From: Rhodospirillales bacterium
Lineage (GTDB): Bacteria; Pseudomonadota; Alphaproteobacteria; Acetobacterales; Acetobacteraceae
Length of the DNA: 9,628 nucleotides
Assembly (NCBI GenBank): GCA_018971455.1
Contig: JAGXAV010000043.1
Coordinates: 1 to 9,628, forward strand
Direction: 5' to 3'
Part shown: one piece after another, positions 1 to 7,811 of the stretch
How the letters are laid out: every line of letters begins with the position of its first letter
How positions within the stretch are numbered: position 1 is the stretch's first letter
Translations under genes and position numbers: made by a program
The notes under the pieces: generated by a model
Told to the model about the DNA's origin: nothing
Seen by the model: only the letters and a program-made list of their open reading frames with translations
Databases searched by the model: none

Positions 1-556
1 GCCACGCCGCCTCGTCCTCATTGACCACCAGCACGTCGAGCGCGCGCAGCGCCGCCGCGGCGAGCCGGCCGGGCGGCGCGAGATTCAGCACGATCCGGCA
101 CCCCGCCGCCCGCGCCCGGGCGATCAGCACCTCGGTCTCCTGCGGATCGGTCTCGCGTTGCAGCAGCAGCGTGGTCTGCGGCCCGAGCAGGGCATCCTCG
201 ACCTGGCCGGCGCGGGCGGCGAGATTGGCGCCGCTGGCCACCGCGATCAGGTTCTCGCCCGCCGGATCGACGCAGATCGCCGCCGCCCCGGTCGCCTGAT
301 CGACGGCGGCGACGCGGCTGACATCCACCCCCGCCGCCCGCAGCAGGCCGAGCGCGTCGTCGGCCAGCGCGTCGCGCCCCACCGCGCCGGCAAAGACCAC
401 CGTCGCTCCGTCACGCGCCGCCGCCACCGCCTGGTTCGCGCCCTTGCCGCCCGGCTCCATGTGCAGGGTCGGCCCCAGCACCGTCTGCCCGGCCACCGGC
501 AGGCGCGGCACGGCGAAGATCAGGTCGAGATTGATGGAGCCGAAGCAGACGATCAC
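1..556 (-). CDS. Ribokinase-like PfkB-family sugar kinase (C-terminus beyond window)
   Basis: This looks like a PfkB-family ribokinase, which phosphorylates ribose (or a related sugar such as deoxyribose) with ATP in the cytoplasm. About 185 residues are visible; ribokinases are usually near 300, so the catalytic C-terminal part with the GAGD motif lies beyond position 1. The N-terminus reads [20 protein letters not shown], and the first PfkB signature [14 protein letters not shown] is at residues 35-48. [11 protein letters not shown] near the visible end matches the family's NExE region. The GTG start at 556-554 is chosen because it overlaps the thyX stop as GTGA and because the protein then begins exactly where ribokinases do. 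That overlap suggests translational coupling to thyX. The family is clear. The substrate is not: ribose is the default, and deoxyribose or a nucleoside cannot be excluded. Confidence 0.85.
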   Translation of the reverse strand, partial: MIVCFGSINLDLIFAVPRLPVAGQTVLGPTLHMEPGGKGANQAVAAARDGATVVFAGAVGRDALADDALGLLRAAGVDVSRVAAVDQATGAAAICVDPAGENLIAVASGANLAARAGQVEDALLGPQTTLLLQRETDPQETEVLIARARAAGCRIVLNLAPPGRLAAAALRALDVLVVNEDEAAW

Positions 557-1491
557 GCGTCGCGCCCCAGGGCGCTCATCATCTCCGCCCATTCGCGCTT
601 GCTCAGGAAACTGCCCTTCTGATCCACCGCCTCGCCGGCCACCATGCGCCTGAGCACCGCCAGCATGGCCGCCGAGAAATTCACCGCTCCCAGCCGGTAA
701 TCGGCGAAGGCCGCATAGGTCGCCGGCACCCATGCGCGCAGAATCTCCAGCATCGGCGCGGCATAGGCGCGGATCTCATACTGCGCGTGCTGATCGGCAC
801 GCAGCGCCAGGAAATGCAGCAGATTGTGCAGATCGGTCTTCCAGTACCACTGGGTGTAGGTGTTCAGCGTCAGGTTCATCCGCGCCAGCTCACGCGCCAG
901 CCCCTGGCGCGAGGGGTCGATCTTCTCGCCGCCCGCCCCCTCGTTGAGCATGGCGACGTAATGGTCATGCGAGCGCGCCGCGTCCTGGCGCAGCAGATCG
1001 AGCACCTCGGCGGCCTCGGCGCCCTCCAGCACCTCCCCGCGCCCCTGGCGGTTGGCCACCGACTGGGCGGCCAGATGCTCCGGGGCGGGAATGTAGAACT
1101 CGCGGTCGAGGATGGAGTAGCGCGCCGAATACTCGTTCACATTGGCGGTGCGGTGGCGGATCCATTGCCGCGCCACGAAGATCGGCAGCTTCACGTGATA
1201 TTTGATCTCGCACATCTCGAACGGCGTGCTGTGCCGGTGGCGCATGAGGTAGCGGATCAGCCCGGCATCCTCGGACACCCGCCGCGTGCCGCGCCCGTAG
1301 GAGACGCGGGCGGCCTGCACCACGGCGGCATCGTCGCCCATGTAGTCGATGACGCGGACGAAGCCGTGGTCGAGCACCGGCAGGGCGCGGTAGAGCAGCT
1401 CCTCCAGCGCCGGCACCGTGGCCCGCCTGGTGGCGGCCGTCTGCTCCCGGTTGGCCTCGATCTCGGCCAGTTGCGCGTCGGACAGGCTCAT
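553..1491 (-). CDS. thyX: Flavin-dependent thymidylate synthase ThyX
   Basis: ThyX makes dTMP from dUMP using methylenetetrahydrofolate as carbon donor and FAD/NADPH as reductant; it replaces ThyA in many bacteria. The product is 312 residues, a little longer than the shortest family members because of an N-terminal extension of about 40 residues. The ThyX signature [11 protein letters not shown] is at residues 112-122, followed by ARYS. A second conserved block, [15 protein letters not shown] (about 230-244), supplies residues typical of nucleotide and flavin binding. Upstream of the ATG, an AGGGAG ribosome-binding site (plus-strand 1500-1505) lies 8 nt away, which supports this start. The gene runs divergently from ssrA and overlaps the downstream ribokinase-like gene by 4 nt (GTGA). 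I see no clear promoter for it in the shared upstream region. Confidence 0.96.
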   Translation of the reverse strand: MSLSDAQLAEIEANREQTAATRRATVPALEELLYRALPVLDHGFVRVIDYMGDDAAVVQAARVSYGRGTRRVSEDAGLIRYLMRHRHSTPFEMCEIKYHVKLPIFVARQWIRHRTANVNEYSARYSILDREFYIPAPEHLAAQSVANRQGRGEVLEGAEAAEVLDLLRQDAARSHDHYVAMLNEGAGGEKIDPSRQGLARELARMNLTLNTYTQWYWKTDLHNLLHFLALRADQHAQYEIRAYAAPMLEILRAWVPATYAAFADYRLGAVNFSAAMLAVLRRMVAGEAVDQKGSFLSKREWAEMMSALGRDA

Positions 1492-1548
1492 CGGCGGGGC
1501 TCCCTGTGTGATCGCGGCGAGACGTCGCAGCGGGTCATCGCGACCCCT

Positions 1549-1576
1549 TTGTAATCGGAGCCGGGGGGCCTATATA
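1549..1576 (+). promoter_or_regulatory. Putative sigma-70-type promoter of ssrA
   Basis: A TTGTAA -35-like hexamer (1549-1554) and a TATATA -10-like hexamer (1571-1576) are separated by 16 nt. Each matches consensus at 4 of 6 positions. They are among the few AT-rich words in this GC-rich intergenic region, and transcription would begin near 1583, about 20-50 nt before the acceptor piece of tmRNA. A GCCGGC-TT-GCCGGC hairpin (1583-1596) would form at the 5' end of the transcript. The assignment rests on sequence match and position only. Confidence 0.45.
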
Positions 1577-1602
1577 CCGTCTGCCGGCTTGCCGGCTATG
1601 GC

Positions 1603-1836
1603 GATAAACGGTGCGTGGAATAAGCGTTGTGGACCCGGGGGCAGTGCCCGGCGCCTCCACCATTTCTCCGGCCCAGACATGCGGCGGGCCGGCGTCGGGG
1701 GGCGAAACAGGCTCGACACGCGTGGTAAAGACTCATCTTTTGCTCGGCATGGTTCCGCCGTCATCGGGCCGTATCACAAGTGCCAACGACAACAACATGG
1801 CGCTCGCTGCCGCCTAAACAACGGTAAGCGCGGTTA
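1603..1836 (+). ncRNA. ssrA: Circularly permuted two-piece tmRNA (alpha-type)
   Basis: tmRNA rescues ribosomes stalled on broken mRNA and adds a degradation tag. The gene is permuted: the acceptor piece comes first and ends CGCCTCC-ACCA (1652-1662), and the coding piece begins GGGGGCGAAACAGGCTCGAC at 1698. The 5' GGGGGCG (1698-1704) pairs with CGCCTCC (1652-1658) to form a 7-bp acceptor stem with G-U at the third pair, the alanyl-tRNA synthetase identity element. A T-arm is at 1635-1651 with loop GGCAGTG (1640-1646). CACGCGT (1717-1723) pairs with GTGCGTG (1611-1617) as helix P2, with two G-U pairs. The tag reading frame ANDNNMALAAA-stop runs 1782-1817, and a helix (1800-1804 with 1827-1831, plus 1809-1812 with 1822-1825) places its stop codon in a loop, as in helix P5. 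The spacer 1663-1697 should be removed to give two RNAs. The outer ends, near 1603 and 1836, are estimates. Confidence 0.95.
1668..1692 (+). other. Hairpin in the excised spacer of permuted tmRNA precursor
   Basis: CCGGCCC (1668-1674) and GGGCCGG (1686-1692) form a perfect 7-bp stem with an 11-nt loop. It lies between the CCA end of the acceptor piece and the 5' end of the coding piece. In permuted tmRNAs this spacer is cut out during maturation. The hairpin would bring the two processing sites close together in the precursor; that role is inferred. Confidence 0.6.
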
Positions 1837-1865
1837 GGGGGGCCCCGGGCAACAGAATGCCCCCC
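1837..1865 (+). terminator. Terminator-like hairpin after ssrA
   Basis: GGGGGGC (1837-1843) is complementary to GCCCCCC (1859-1865), giving a 7-bp GC-only stem with a 15-nt loop directly after the last tmRNA helix. The sequence that follows is ACTCTTCC and not a run of T, so termination may be partial, which would allow read-through into sspB. The 59 nt between the hairpin and the sspB start show no convincing promoter. Confidence 0.5.
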
Positions 1866-1924
1866 ACTCTTCCCGCCACACGCCACAGGCGCTAAGGGAA
1901 GCACGCATTCACGAGGCGCCCGCC

Positions 1925-2479
1925 ATGGAAGACGAACCGGACCACGCGCCGGAGAGCCTGCTGCCCTATGACCGCTGGACCGCCGAGGCGCTGCGCCACG
2001 TCATGCTGCGCGCCCTCCAGCATGCCGCGACCGAGGGGCTGCCGGGCGGCCACCATTTCTACATCACCTTCCGCACCGACCATCCGGGCGTCGCGATCCC
2101 CAAGCGCCTGCTGGCGCAGTACCCGCATGAAATGACCATCGTGCTGCAGCACCAGTTCTGGGATCTCACGGTGGACGAGGCGCAGGCCAGCATGAGCGTC
2201 GGGCTCACCTTCGGTGGCGTGCCGGCCACCCTGCGCATCCCGCTCGCCGCCATCACCGCCTTTGCCGACCCCTATGCCCAGCACGGCATGCGCTTCGAGC
2301 CGGACGCCGCGGCCCCGCCCGCGGCCGACGAGACCGCTGCCGATGAGACCGGGGCCGATGAGACCGGGGCCGATGAACCGGCCGCCGGTGCGCCCGCCGC
2401 CGCGCCGGACCAGCACAGCGAACCGCCCCAGGTCGTCAGCCTCGACGCCTTCCGCCGCCGCACGCCCCCCAAGGAATAG
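1925..2479 (+). CDS. sspB: SspB-type ClpXP adaptor protein (alphaproteobacterial form)
   Basis: SspB binds the tmRNA-encoded degradation tag and delivers tagged proteins to the ClpXP protease in the cytoplasm. Residues 12-126 form the SspB fold: LPYDRWTAEALRHVMLRAL at the N-terminal helix, HHFYITFRTDHPGV at 43-56, and VLQHQFWDLTVDE near 73-85. After this comes an acidic, Ala/Pro-rich linker (about 127-168) with four ADETG-like repeats. The C-terminal tail QVVSLDAFRRR (169-179) resembles the ClpX-docking tail of the alphaproteobacterial SspB family. A GAGG ribosome-binding site (1913-1916) lies 8 nt before the ATG. The gene directly follows ssrA, so the tag and its recognition protein are encoded together. 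It sits 6 nt from fumarase and probably shares a transcript with it. Confidence 0.93.
   Translation: MEDEPDHAPESLLPYDRWTAEALRHVMLRALQHAATEGLPGGHHFYITFRTDHPGVAIPKRLLAQYPHEMTIVLQHQFWDLTVDEAQASMSVGLTFGGVPATLRIPLAAITAFADPYAQHGMRFEPDAAAPPAADETAADETGADETGADEPAAGAPAAAPDQHSEPPQVVSLDAFRRRTPPKE
2324..2383 (+). repeat. Four 15-bp tandem repeats in the sspB linker
   Basis: Four consecutive in-frame 15-bp units (2324-2338, 2339-2353, 2354-2368, 2369-2383) encode ADETA, ADETG, ADETG and ADEPA. Units 2 and 3 are identical (GCCGATGAGACCGGG); the outer two differ by a few bases. They fall in the flexible linker between the tag-binding domain and the ClpX-docking tail, so a change in copy number would alter linker length without breaking the frame. 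Confidence 0.9.
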
Positions 2480-2485
2480 ACCGCG

Positions 2486-4132
<1,647 letters not shown>

Positions 4133-4147
4133 GCGGCATGGTGCGGC

Positions 4148-4203
4148 GTTGCCCTTGGTCACGTCTTGCTTCGCCGGGCCTGCGGCCCGGCTGCGCGGGC
4201 AAC
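4148..4203. repeat. GC-rich palindromic intergenic element
   Basis: A 56-nt segment with nested inverted repeats. The outer pair is GTTGCCC (4148-4154) and GGGCAAC (4197-4203). The inner pair, GCCGGGCC (4173-4180) and GGCCCGGC (4184-4191), is a perfect 8-bp stem with a TGC loop. There is no T-tract after the stem, so a repetitive extragenic palindrome fits better than an intrinsic terminator, although the RNA hairpin could still limit read-through or protect upstream mRNA ends. It lies between the two copies of the 31-bp repeat, and its right arm overlaps copy 2. Confidence 0.7.
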
Positions 4204-4227
4204 GATTTCCATGACGGGATGGCGTGA
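4197..4227 (+). repeat. 31-bp direct repeat, copy 2 (fumarase tail remnant)
   Basis: This second copy of the fumarase 3' end would read GNDFHDGMA-stop. Its TGA (4225-4227) overlaps the ATG of the VOC gene by one base (TGATG). The GGGA at 4216-4219 inside it is the only ribosome-binding-like sequence for that gene. It is not attached to any open fumarase frame. Confidence 0.88.
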
Positions 4228-4622
4228 TGCGCTTCACCGTCGACCGGCTCGACCACATCGTGCTGACCTGCCGCGACATCGAGCGGACGGCGAGCTGGTA
4301 CCAGCGCGTGCTCGGCATGGAGCGCGAGGAGTTCGGCGCAGAGCGGCGCACGGCGCTGAAATTCGGCGGCCAGAAGATCAACCTCCACCAGCTCGGCGCC
4401 GAGTTCAAACCCAACGCCGCGGCCGCCGCCGCGGGCGCGCAGGATGTCTGCTTCATCACCGCCGTGCGGCCAGAGGACGTGGTCGCCCATCTCGGCAGCT
4501 GCGCCGTCGCCGTCGAGGAGGGGCCGGTGGCCCGCACCGGCTCGCTCGGCGCCATCATGTCGGTCTATTGCCGCGATCCCGACGGCAATCTGATCGAAAT
4601 CTCCTCCTACCTCGCGGCCTGA
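4227..4622 (+). CDS. VOC-family (glyoxalase/dioxygenase fold) protein
   Basis: A 131-residue single-module vicinal-oxygen-chelate protein. The N-terminal betaalphabeta unit starts RLDHIVLTCRDIERTASWYQ with H10, and the C-terminal unit ends YCRDPDGNLIEISSY with E124; these are the usual metal-ligand positions. H54 in INLHQLG is another candidate ligand. Homologues are annotated as glyoxalase, bleomycin-resistance or VOC virulence proteins, and the substrate cannot be read from sequence. The ATG at 4227 is preferred over the GTG at 4224 because VOC proteins of this type start with MxxxxxDHIVL and because it forms a TGATG overlap with the repeated fumarase tail. The next gene starts 4 nt after the stop, so it probably belongs to the same transcript. 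Confidence 0.85.
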   Translation: MRFTVDRLDHIVLTCRDIERTASWYQRVLGMEREEFGAERRTALKFGGQKINLHQLGAEFKPNAAAAAAGAQDVCFITAVRPEDVVAHLGSCAVAVEEGPVARTGSLGAIMSVYCRDPDGNLIEISSYLAA

Positions 4623-4626
4623 CCCG

Positions 4627-5169
4627 ATGCCCCGTCTCAGCCTCCCGGGCCTGCTCGCCTTCCTCGCCTTCCTGGGCTGCATCCCGCTCGCCAACTGGAT
4701 GATCGGCCATGTCGGCACGGTCTGCGTGCCGCAGGGACCGTGCTTGATCCCGGTGGCACCCGGGCTGATGGCGCCCTCCGGCGTGCTGCTCGCCGGCCTC
4801 GCCCTGGTGCTGCGCGACCTCGTGCAGCGCCTGCTCGGCCGCGCCTGGGGGCTGGCCGCGGTGCTGATGGGCACGGCGGTCTCGATCGGCGTGGCCGGCC
4901 CGTCCCTGGTCATGGCCTCGGGCGTCGCCTTCCTGCTCAGCGAGCTGGCCGATTTCGCCGTCTACACGCCGTTGCAGCGGCGCGGCCTGCTGCTCGCCGT
5001 GCTCGCCTCGGCCTGCGCCGGGCTGGTGATCGATTCCCTGCTGTTCCTCTCGCTCGCCTTCCACAGCCTCGATTTTCTCGCCGGCCAGATCGTCGGCAAG
5101 CTCTGGGCGGTGCTGGCGAGCATCCCCCTCGTCCAGGCCAGCCGCCGGCTCGCCCCGGCACCCGTCTGA
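4627..5169 (+). CDS. VUT-family membrane protein, probable queuosine-precursor transporter
   Basis: A 180-residue, very hydrophobic inner-membrane protein with six likely transmembrane segments (about residues 5-27, 48-68, 73-91, 92-115, 119-145 and 150-172). SELADFAVYTPL (105-116) is a hallmark of the VUT family (YhhQ relatives), and GVLLAGLALVLRDLVQ (52-67) also fits. E. coli YhhQ is known to import queuosine precursors; it is longer, near 220 residues, so this is a compact family member. The strongest support for the function is position: the stop is followed one base later by queA, then tgt and queF. Whether it carries preQ0, preQ1 or queuine cannot be told from sequence. The start lies 4 nt after the VOC stop with no clear ribosome-binding site, which suggests translational coupling. 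Confidence 0.8.
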   Translation: MPRLSLPGLLAFLAFLGCIPLANWMIGHVGTVCVPQGPCLIPVAPGLMAPSGVLLAGLALVLRDLVQRLLGRAWGLAAVLMGTAVSIGVAGPSLVMASGVAFLLSELADFAVYTPLQRRGLLLAVLASACAGLVIDSLLFLSLAFHSLDFLAGQIVGKLWAVLASIPLVQASRRLAPAPV

Positions 5170-5170
5170 C

Positions 5171-6211
5171 GTGCTGAACGCCGCCGACTTCGATTTCCTT
5201 CTCCCGCCCGAGCGCATCGCCCAGCACCCCGCGCGGCCGCGCGACGCCGCCCGGCTGCTGCATGTCGCCGGTCCGGCGCTGCACGACCGCGTCATGCGCG
5301 ACTTGCCGCAGCTGCTGCGCGCCGGCGACATCCTGGTCGCCAACGACACGCGCGTGATCCCGGCCCAGCTCACCGCGCGGCGCGGCGCCGCGCGCATCGG
5401 CATCACGCTCGACCGTCCGCGCGCCGACGGCGCCTGGCACGCGCTCGCCCGCAACGCGCGGCGCCTGCATGCCGGCGACACGCTGCACTTCGACGGCGCG
5501 GACGAGCTGAGCGCCACCGTCATCGCGCGGGATGACGATGGCGGCGTGGCCCTCGCCTTCAACCTCGCGGGCGCCGATTTCGCCGCCGCCCTGGCCCGCG
5601 CGGCGGCCCTCGCCCTGCCGCCCTACATCGCCCGCCCGAACGGCCCCCAGCCCGATGACACGGCCGATTACCAGACCATTTTCGCCGCCCGCGAGGGCGC
5701 CGTCGCCGCACCCACCGCCGGCCTGCATTTCACCCCGGCCCTGCTCGCGGCCCTCGATGCGGCCGGCATCCGGCGCGCCACCATCACCCTGCATGTCGGC
5801 GCCGGCACCTTCCTGCCGATGCGCGGCGACGATGTCGCCGCCCACCGCATCCATGCCGAGCGCGGCGAGATTTCCGCCGAGGCGGCCGCGGCGATCAACC
5901 GCGCGCGCCAGGCCGGCGGGCGCATCGTCGCCGTCGGCACCACCACGCTGCGCCTGCTCGAGACCGCCACGGCTGCGGACGGCATGGTCCACCCCTTCGC
6001 CGGCGACACCGACCTGTTCATCCTGCCCGGCCACGAATTCCGCGGTGCCGATCTGCTGCTGAGCAATTTCCACCTGCCGCGCTCGACGCTGTTCATGCTG
6101 GTCTGCGCCTTCGCCGGCGGTGCGGCGATGCGCGCGGCCTACGCCCATGCCATCGCCGGCGGCTACCGCTTCTACTCCTACGGCGACGCCACGCTCCTGG
6201 AGCGCCAATGA
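5171..6211 (+). CDS. queA: S-adenosylmethionine:tRNA ribosyltransferase-isomerase QueA
   Basis: QueA transfers and rearranges the ribose of S-adenosylmethionine onto preQ1 already placed in tRNA, giving epoxyqueuosine at position 34 of GUN-anticodon tRNAs. The product is 346 residues, the normal length. It opens with [20 protein letters not shown], the diagnostic QueA N-terminus, and contains [34 protein letters not shown] and [16 protein letters not shown]. The GTG start at 5171 is used because it gives the conserved N-terminus and lies one base after the VUT stop. The stop overlaps the tgt start as ATGA. It acts after Tgt in the pathway, although encoded before it. Confidence 0.97.
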   Translation: MLNAADFDFLLPPERIAQHPARPRDAARLLHVAGPALHDRVMRDLPQLLRAGDILVANDTRVIPAQLTARRGAARIGITLDRPRADGAWHALARNARRLHAGDTLHFDGADELSATVIARDDDGGVALAFNLAGADFAAALARAAALALPPYIARPNGPQPDDTADYQTIFAAREGAVAAPTAGLHFTPALLAALDAAGIRRATITLHVGAGTFLPMRGDDVAAHRIHAERGEISAEAAAAINRARQAGGRIVAVGTTTLRLLETATAADGMVHPFAGDTDLFILPGHEFRGADLLLSNFHLPRSTLFMLVCAFAGGAAMRAAYAHAIAGGYRFYSYGDATLLERQ

Positions 6212-7326
6212 GCCTGCGCTGGACCGGTGCCGCGACCGACGGCGCGGCGCGCGCCGGCACGCTGCACACCGCCCACGGCGCGGTCGAGACGCCCGTCTTC
6301 ATGCCGGTCGGCACCGCCGGCACGGTCAAGGCGATGACGGCCGACGCGGTGCGCGCGACGGGGGCGCGGCTGGTGCTCGCCAACACCTATCACCTCATGC
6401 TTCGCCCGGGCGCGGAGCGCGTGGCCGCCCTCGGCGGGCTGCACCGCATGATGGACTGGCCGGGCCCGATCCTGACCGATTCCGGCGGCTTCCAGGTGAT
6501 GTCCCTGGCCGGGCTGCGCAAGCTCGACGCCGACGGCGTGACCTTCCGCTCGCATCTGGATGGCAGCCAGCACCGCCTGACGCCCGCCCGCTCCATCCAG
6601 ATCCAGCATCTCCTCGACGCCACGATCACCATGGCCTTCGACGAATGCACGCCGTTTCCCGCGACGTATGACGAGGCGGCCAGCTCCATGCGCCTGTCGA
6701 TGCGCTGGGCCGCCCTCTCGCACGCCGCCTTCGTGCCCCGGCCCGGCTACGGCCTGTTCGGCATCGTGCAAGGCGGCATCTACGCCGATCTGCGGCGCGA
6801 GAGTGCCGCGGCCCTCGGGGAGCTCGCATTCGAGGGCACCGCCATCGGCGGGCTGGCCGTCGGCGAGGGCCAGGCTGCGATGTTCGAGGTGCTGGAGCAC
6901 ACCGCCCCCCATCTGCCCGCCGACCGGCCGCGCTACCTGATGGGCGTCGGCACGCCGGACGATCTGCTGGGCAGCGTGCAGCGCGGCATCGACATGTTCG
7001 ACTGCGTCATGCCGACGCGCGCCGGCCGCACCGGGCGCGCTTTCACCCGCACCGGCATCCGCAACCTGCGCAATGCCCGCTTCGCCGACGATGCCGGCCC
7101 GCTCGACCCGGGCTGCGCCTGCCCGGCCTGCGCGCGGCACAGTGCGGCCTACCTGCACCACCTCTTCCGCTGCAAGGAGATGCTCGGCCCGATGTTGCTG
7201 ACCTGGCACAACCTGCAGTACTACCAGGACCTGATGCGTGGCCTGCGCGAGGCCATCCTCGCCGGCCGGCTCGACTCCCATGCCGCGGCGCTGCGCGCGG
7301 CCTGGCAGCAAGGGGATGCGCCGTGA
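6208..7326 (+). CDS. tgt: tRNA-guanine transglycosylase
   Basis: Bacterial Tgt exchanges guanine 34 of tRNA-Asp, -Asn, -His and -Tyr for preQ1. The 372-residue product has all key elements: D91 in [10 protein letters not shown]145 in FDECTPF, the GIVQGG substrate-pocket motif (185-190), and the nucleophile D265 in [15 protein letters not shown]. The zinc site is C303, C305, C308 and H334 (CACPAC then LTWHN). The ATG overlaps the queA stop (ATGA) and the stop overlaps the queF start (GTGA), so the three genes are very probably translated from one message. Confidence 0.98.
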   Translation: MSLRWTGAATDGAARAGTLHTAHGAVETPVFMPVGTAGTVKAMTADAVRATGARLVLANTYHLMLRPGAERVAALGGLHRMMDWPGPILTDSGGFQVMSLAGLRKLDADGVTFRSHLDGSQHRLTPARSIQIQHLLDATITMAFDECTPFPATYDEAASSMRLSMRWAALSHAAFVPRPGYGLFGIVQGGIYADLRRESAAALGELAFEGTAIGGLAVGEGQAAMFEVLEHTAPHLPADRPRYLMGVGTPDDLLGSVQRGIDMFDCVMPTRAGRTGRAFTRTGIRNLRNARFADDAGPLDPGCACPACARHSAAYLHHLFRCKEMLGPMLLTWHNLQYYQDLMRGLREAILAGRLDSHAAALRAAWQQGDAP

Positions 7327-7784
7327 GCGAGCGTTACGACAACCTCACCCTGCTCGGCCAGCATGTCGGCGTGCCCGCCTCGCCCGAGGCCGCGCTGCTG
7401 GAGCGCGTCGCCAATCCCAACCCGGGCGTGGCCTATCTGGTGCGGTTCACCTGCCCGGAATTCACCTCGCTCTGCCCGATGACCGGCCAGCCCGATTTCG
7501 CCCATATCGTCATCGACTACGTGCCCGACGGGTGGATCGTCGAGAGCAAGTCCCTCAAGCTCTATCTGGCATCCTTTCGCAACCACGGTGCGTTCCACGA
7601 GGCGTGCAGCGTGACGATCGCCCGCCGCCTCGTCGATCTGCTGGCGCCCTCGTGGCTGCGGCTCGGCGCCTACTGGTATCCGCGCGGCGGCATGCCGATC
7701 GACGTGTTCTGGCAAACCGGCGCGGCCCCGCCGGGGGTCTGGATCCCCGACCAGGGCGTACCCCCCTATCGCGGCCGCGGCTGA
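7323..7784 (+). CDS. queF: NADPH-dependent preQ0 reductase QueF (type I)
   Basis: QueF reduces the nitrile 7-cyano-7-deazaguanine (preQ0) to preQ1, the substrate of Tgt. The 153-residue length is that of the short, single-domain (type I) enzyme. Visible key residues are the nucleophilic C51 in [14 protein letters not shown] with D58, the QueF motif [13 protein letters not shown] (74-86), and H92-E93 in GAFHE. The GTG start overlaps the tgt stop as GTGA. It supplies the step just before Tgt, so with queA and tgt the window covers preQ0 to epoxyqueuosine. The last step (QueG or QueH) and the preQ0-making genes (queD, queE, queC) are not in the window. Confidence 0.97.
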   Translation: MSERYDNLTLLGQHVGVPASPEAALLERVANPNPGVAYLVRFTCPEFTSLCPMTGQPDFAHIVIDYVPDGWIVESKSLKLYLASFRNHGAFHEACSVTIARRLVDLLAPSWLRLGAYWYPRGGMPIDVFWQTGAAPPGVWIPDQGVPPYRGRG

Positions 7785-7797
7785 GCCAGGACCACAC

Positions 7798-7804
7798 GGG
7801 AGGA
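7798..7804 (+). promoter_or_regulatory. Strong ribosome-binding site of the cyclase-family gene
   Basis: GGGAGGA lies 7 nt before the ATG at 7812. It is the strongest Shine-Dalgarno in the plus-strand set and contrasts with the weak or absent sites of the coupled genes upstream, so this gene is probably initiated independently of queF translation. Confidence 0.75.
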
Positions 7805-7811
7805 AACAGAC

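Noticed and set aside
787..1554. 255-codon plus-strand frame
   Set aside because: Antisense to thyX, which has intact signature motifs and a good ribosome-binding site; the product is a shadow translation.
1611..1817. 68-codon plus-strand frame ending in ANDNNMALAAA
   Set aside because: Only its last 11 codons are meaningful, as the tmRNA tag. The rest crosses both tmRNA pieces and the excised spacer, so it is not a free-standing protein.
1418..1837. 139-codon plus-strand frame spanning the thyX start and ssrA
   Set aside because: It overlaps the tmRNA structure and thyX; the product is unrecognisable and has no ribosome-binding site.
4173..4191. Intrinsic terminator after fumarase
   Set aside because: The stem is strong but no T-run follows, and the position between repeated gene ends fits a repetitive palindrome better. 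Some effect on transcription remains possible.
4224..4226. GTG start for the VOC gene
   Set aside because: The ATG three bases later gives the same protein minus one residue and forms the TGATG overlap with the fumarase tail copy.
4937..6208. 423-codon open frame on the minus strand
   Set aside because: Antisense to VUT and queA, compositionally biased and without family features; a high-GC shadow frame.
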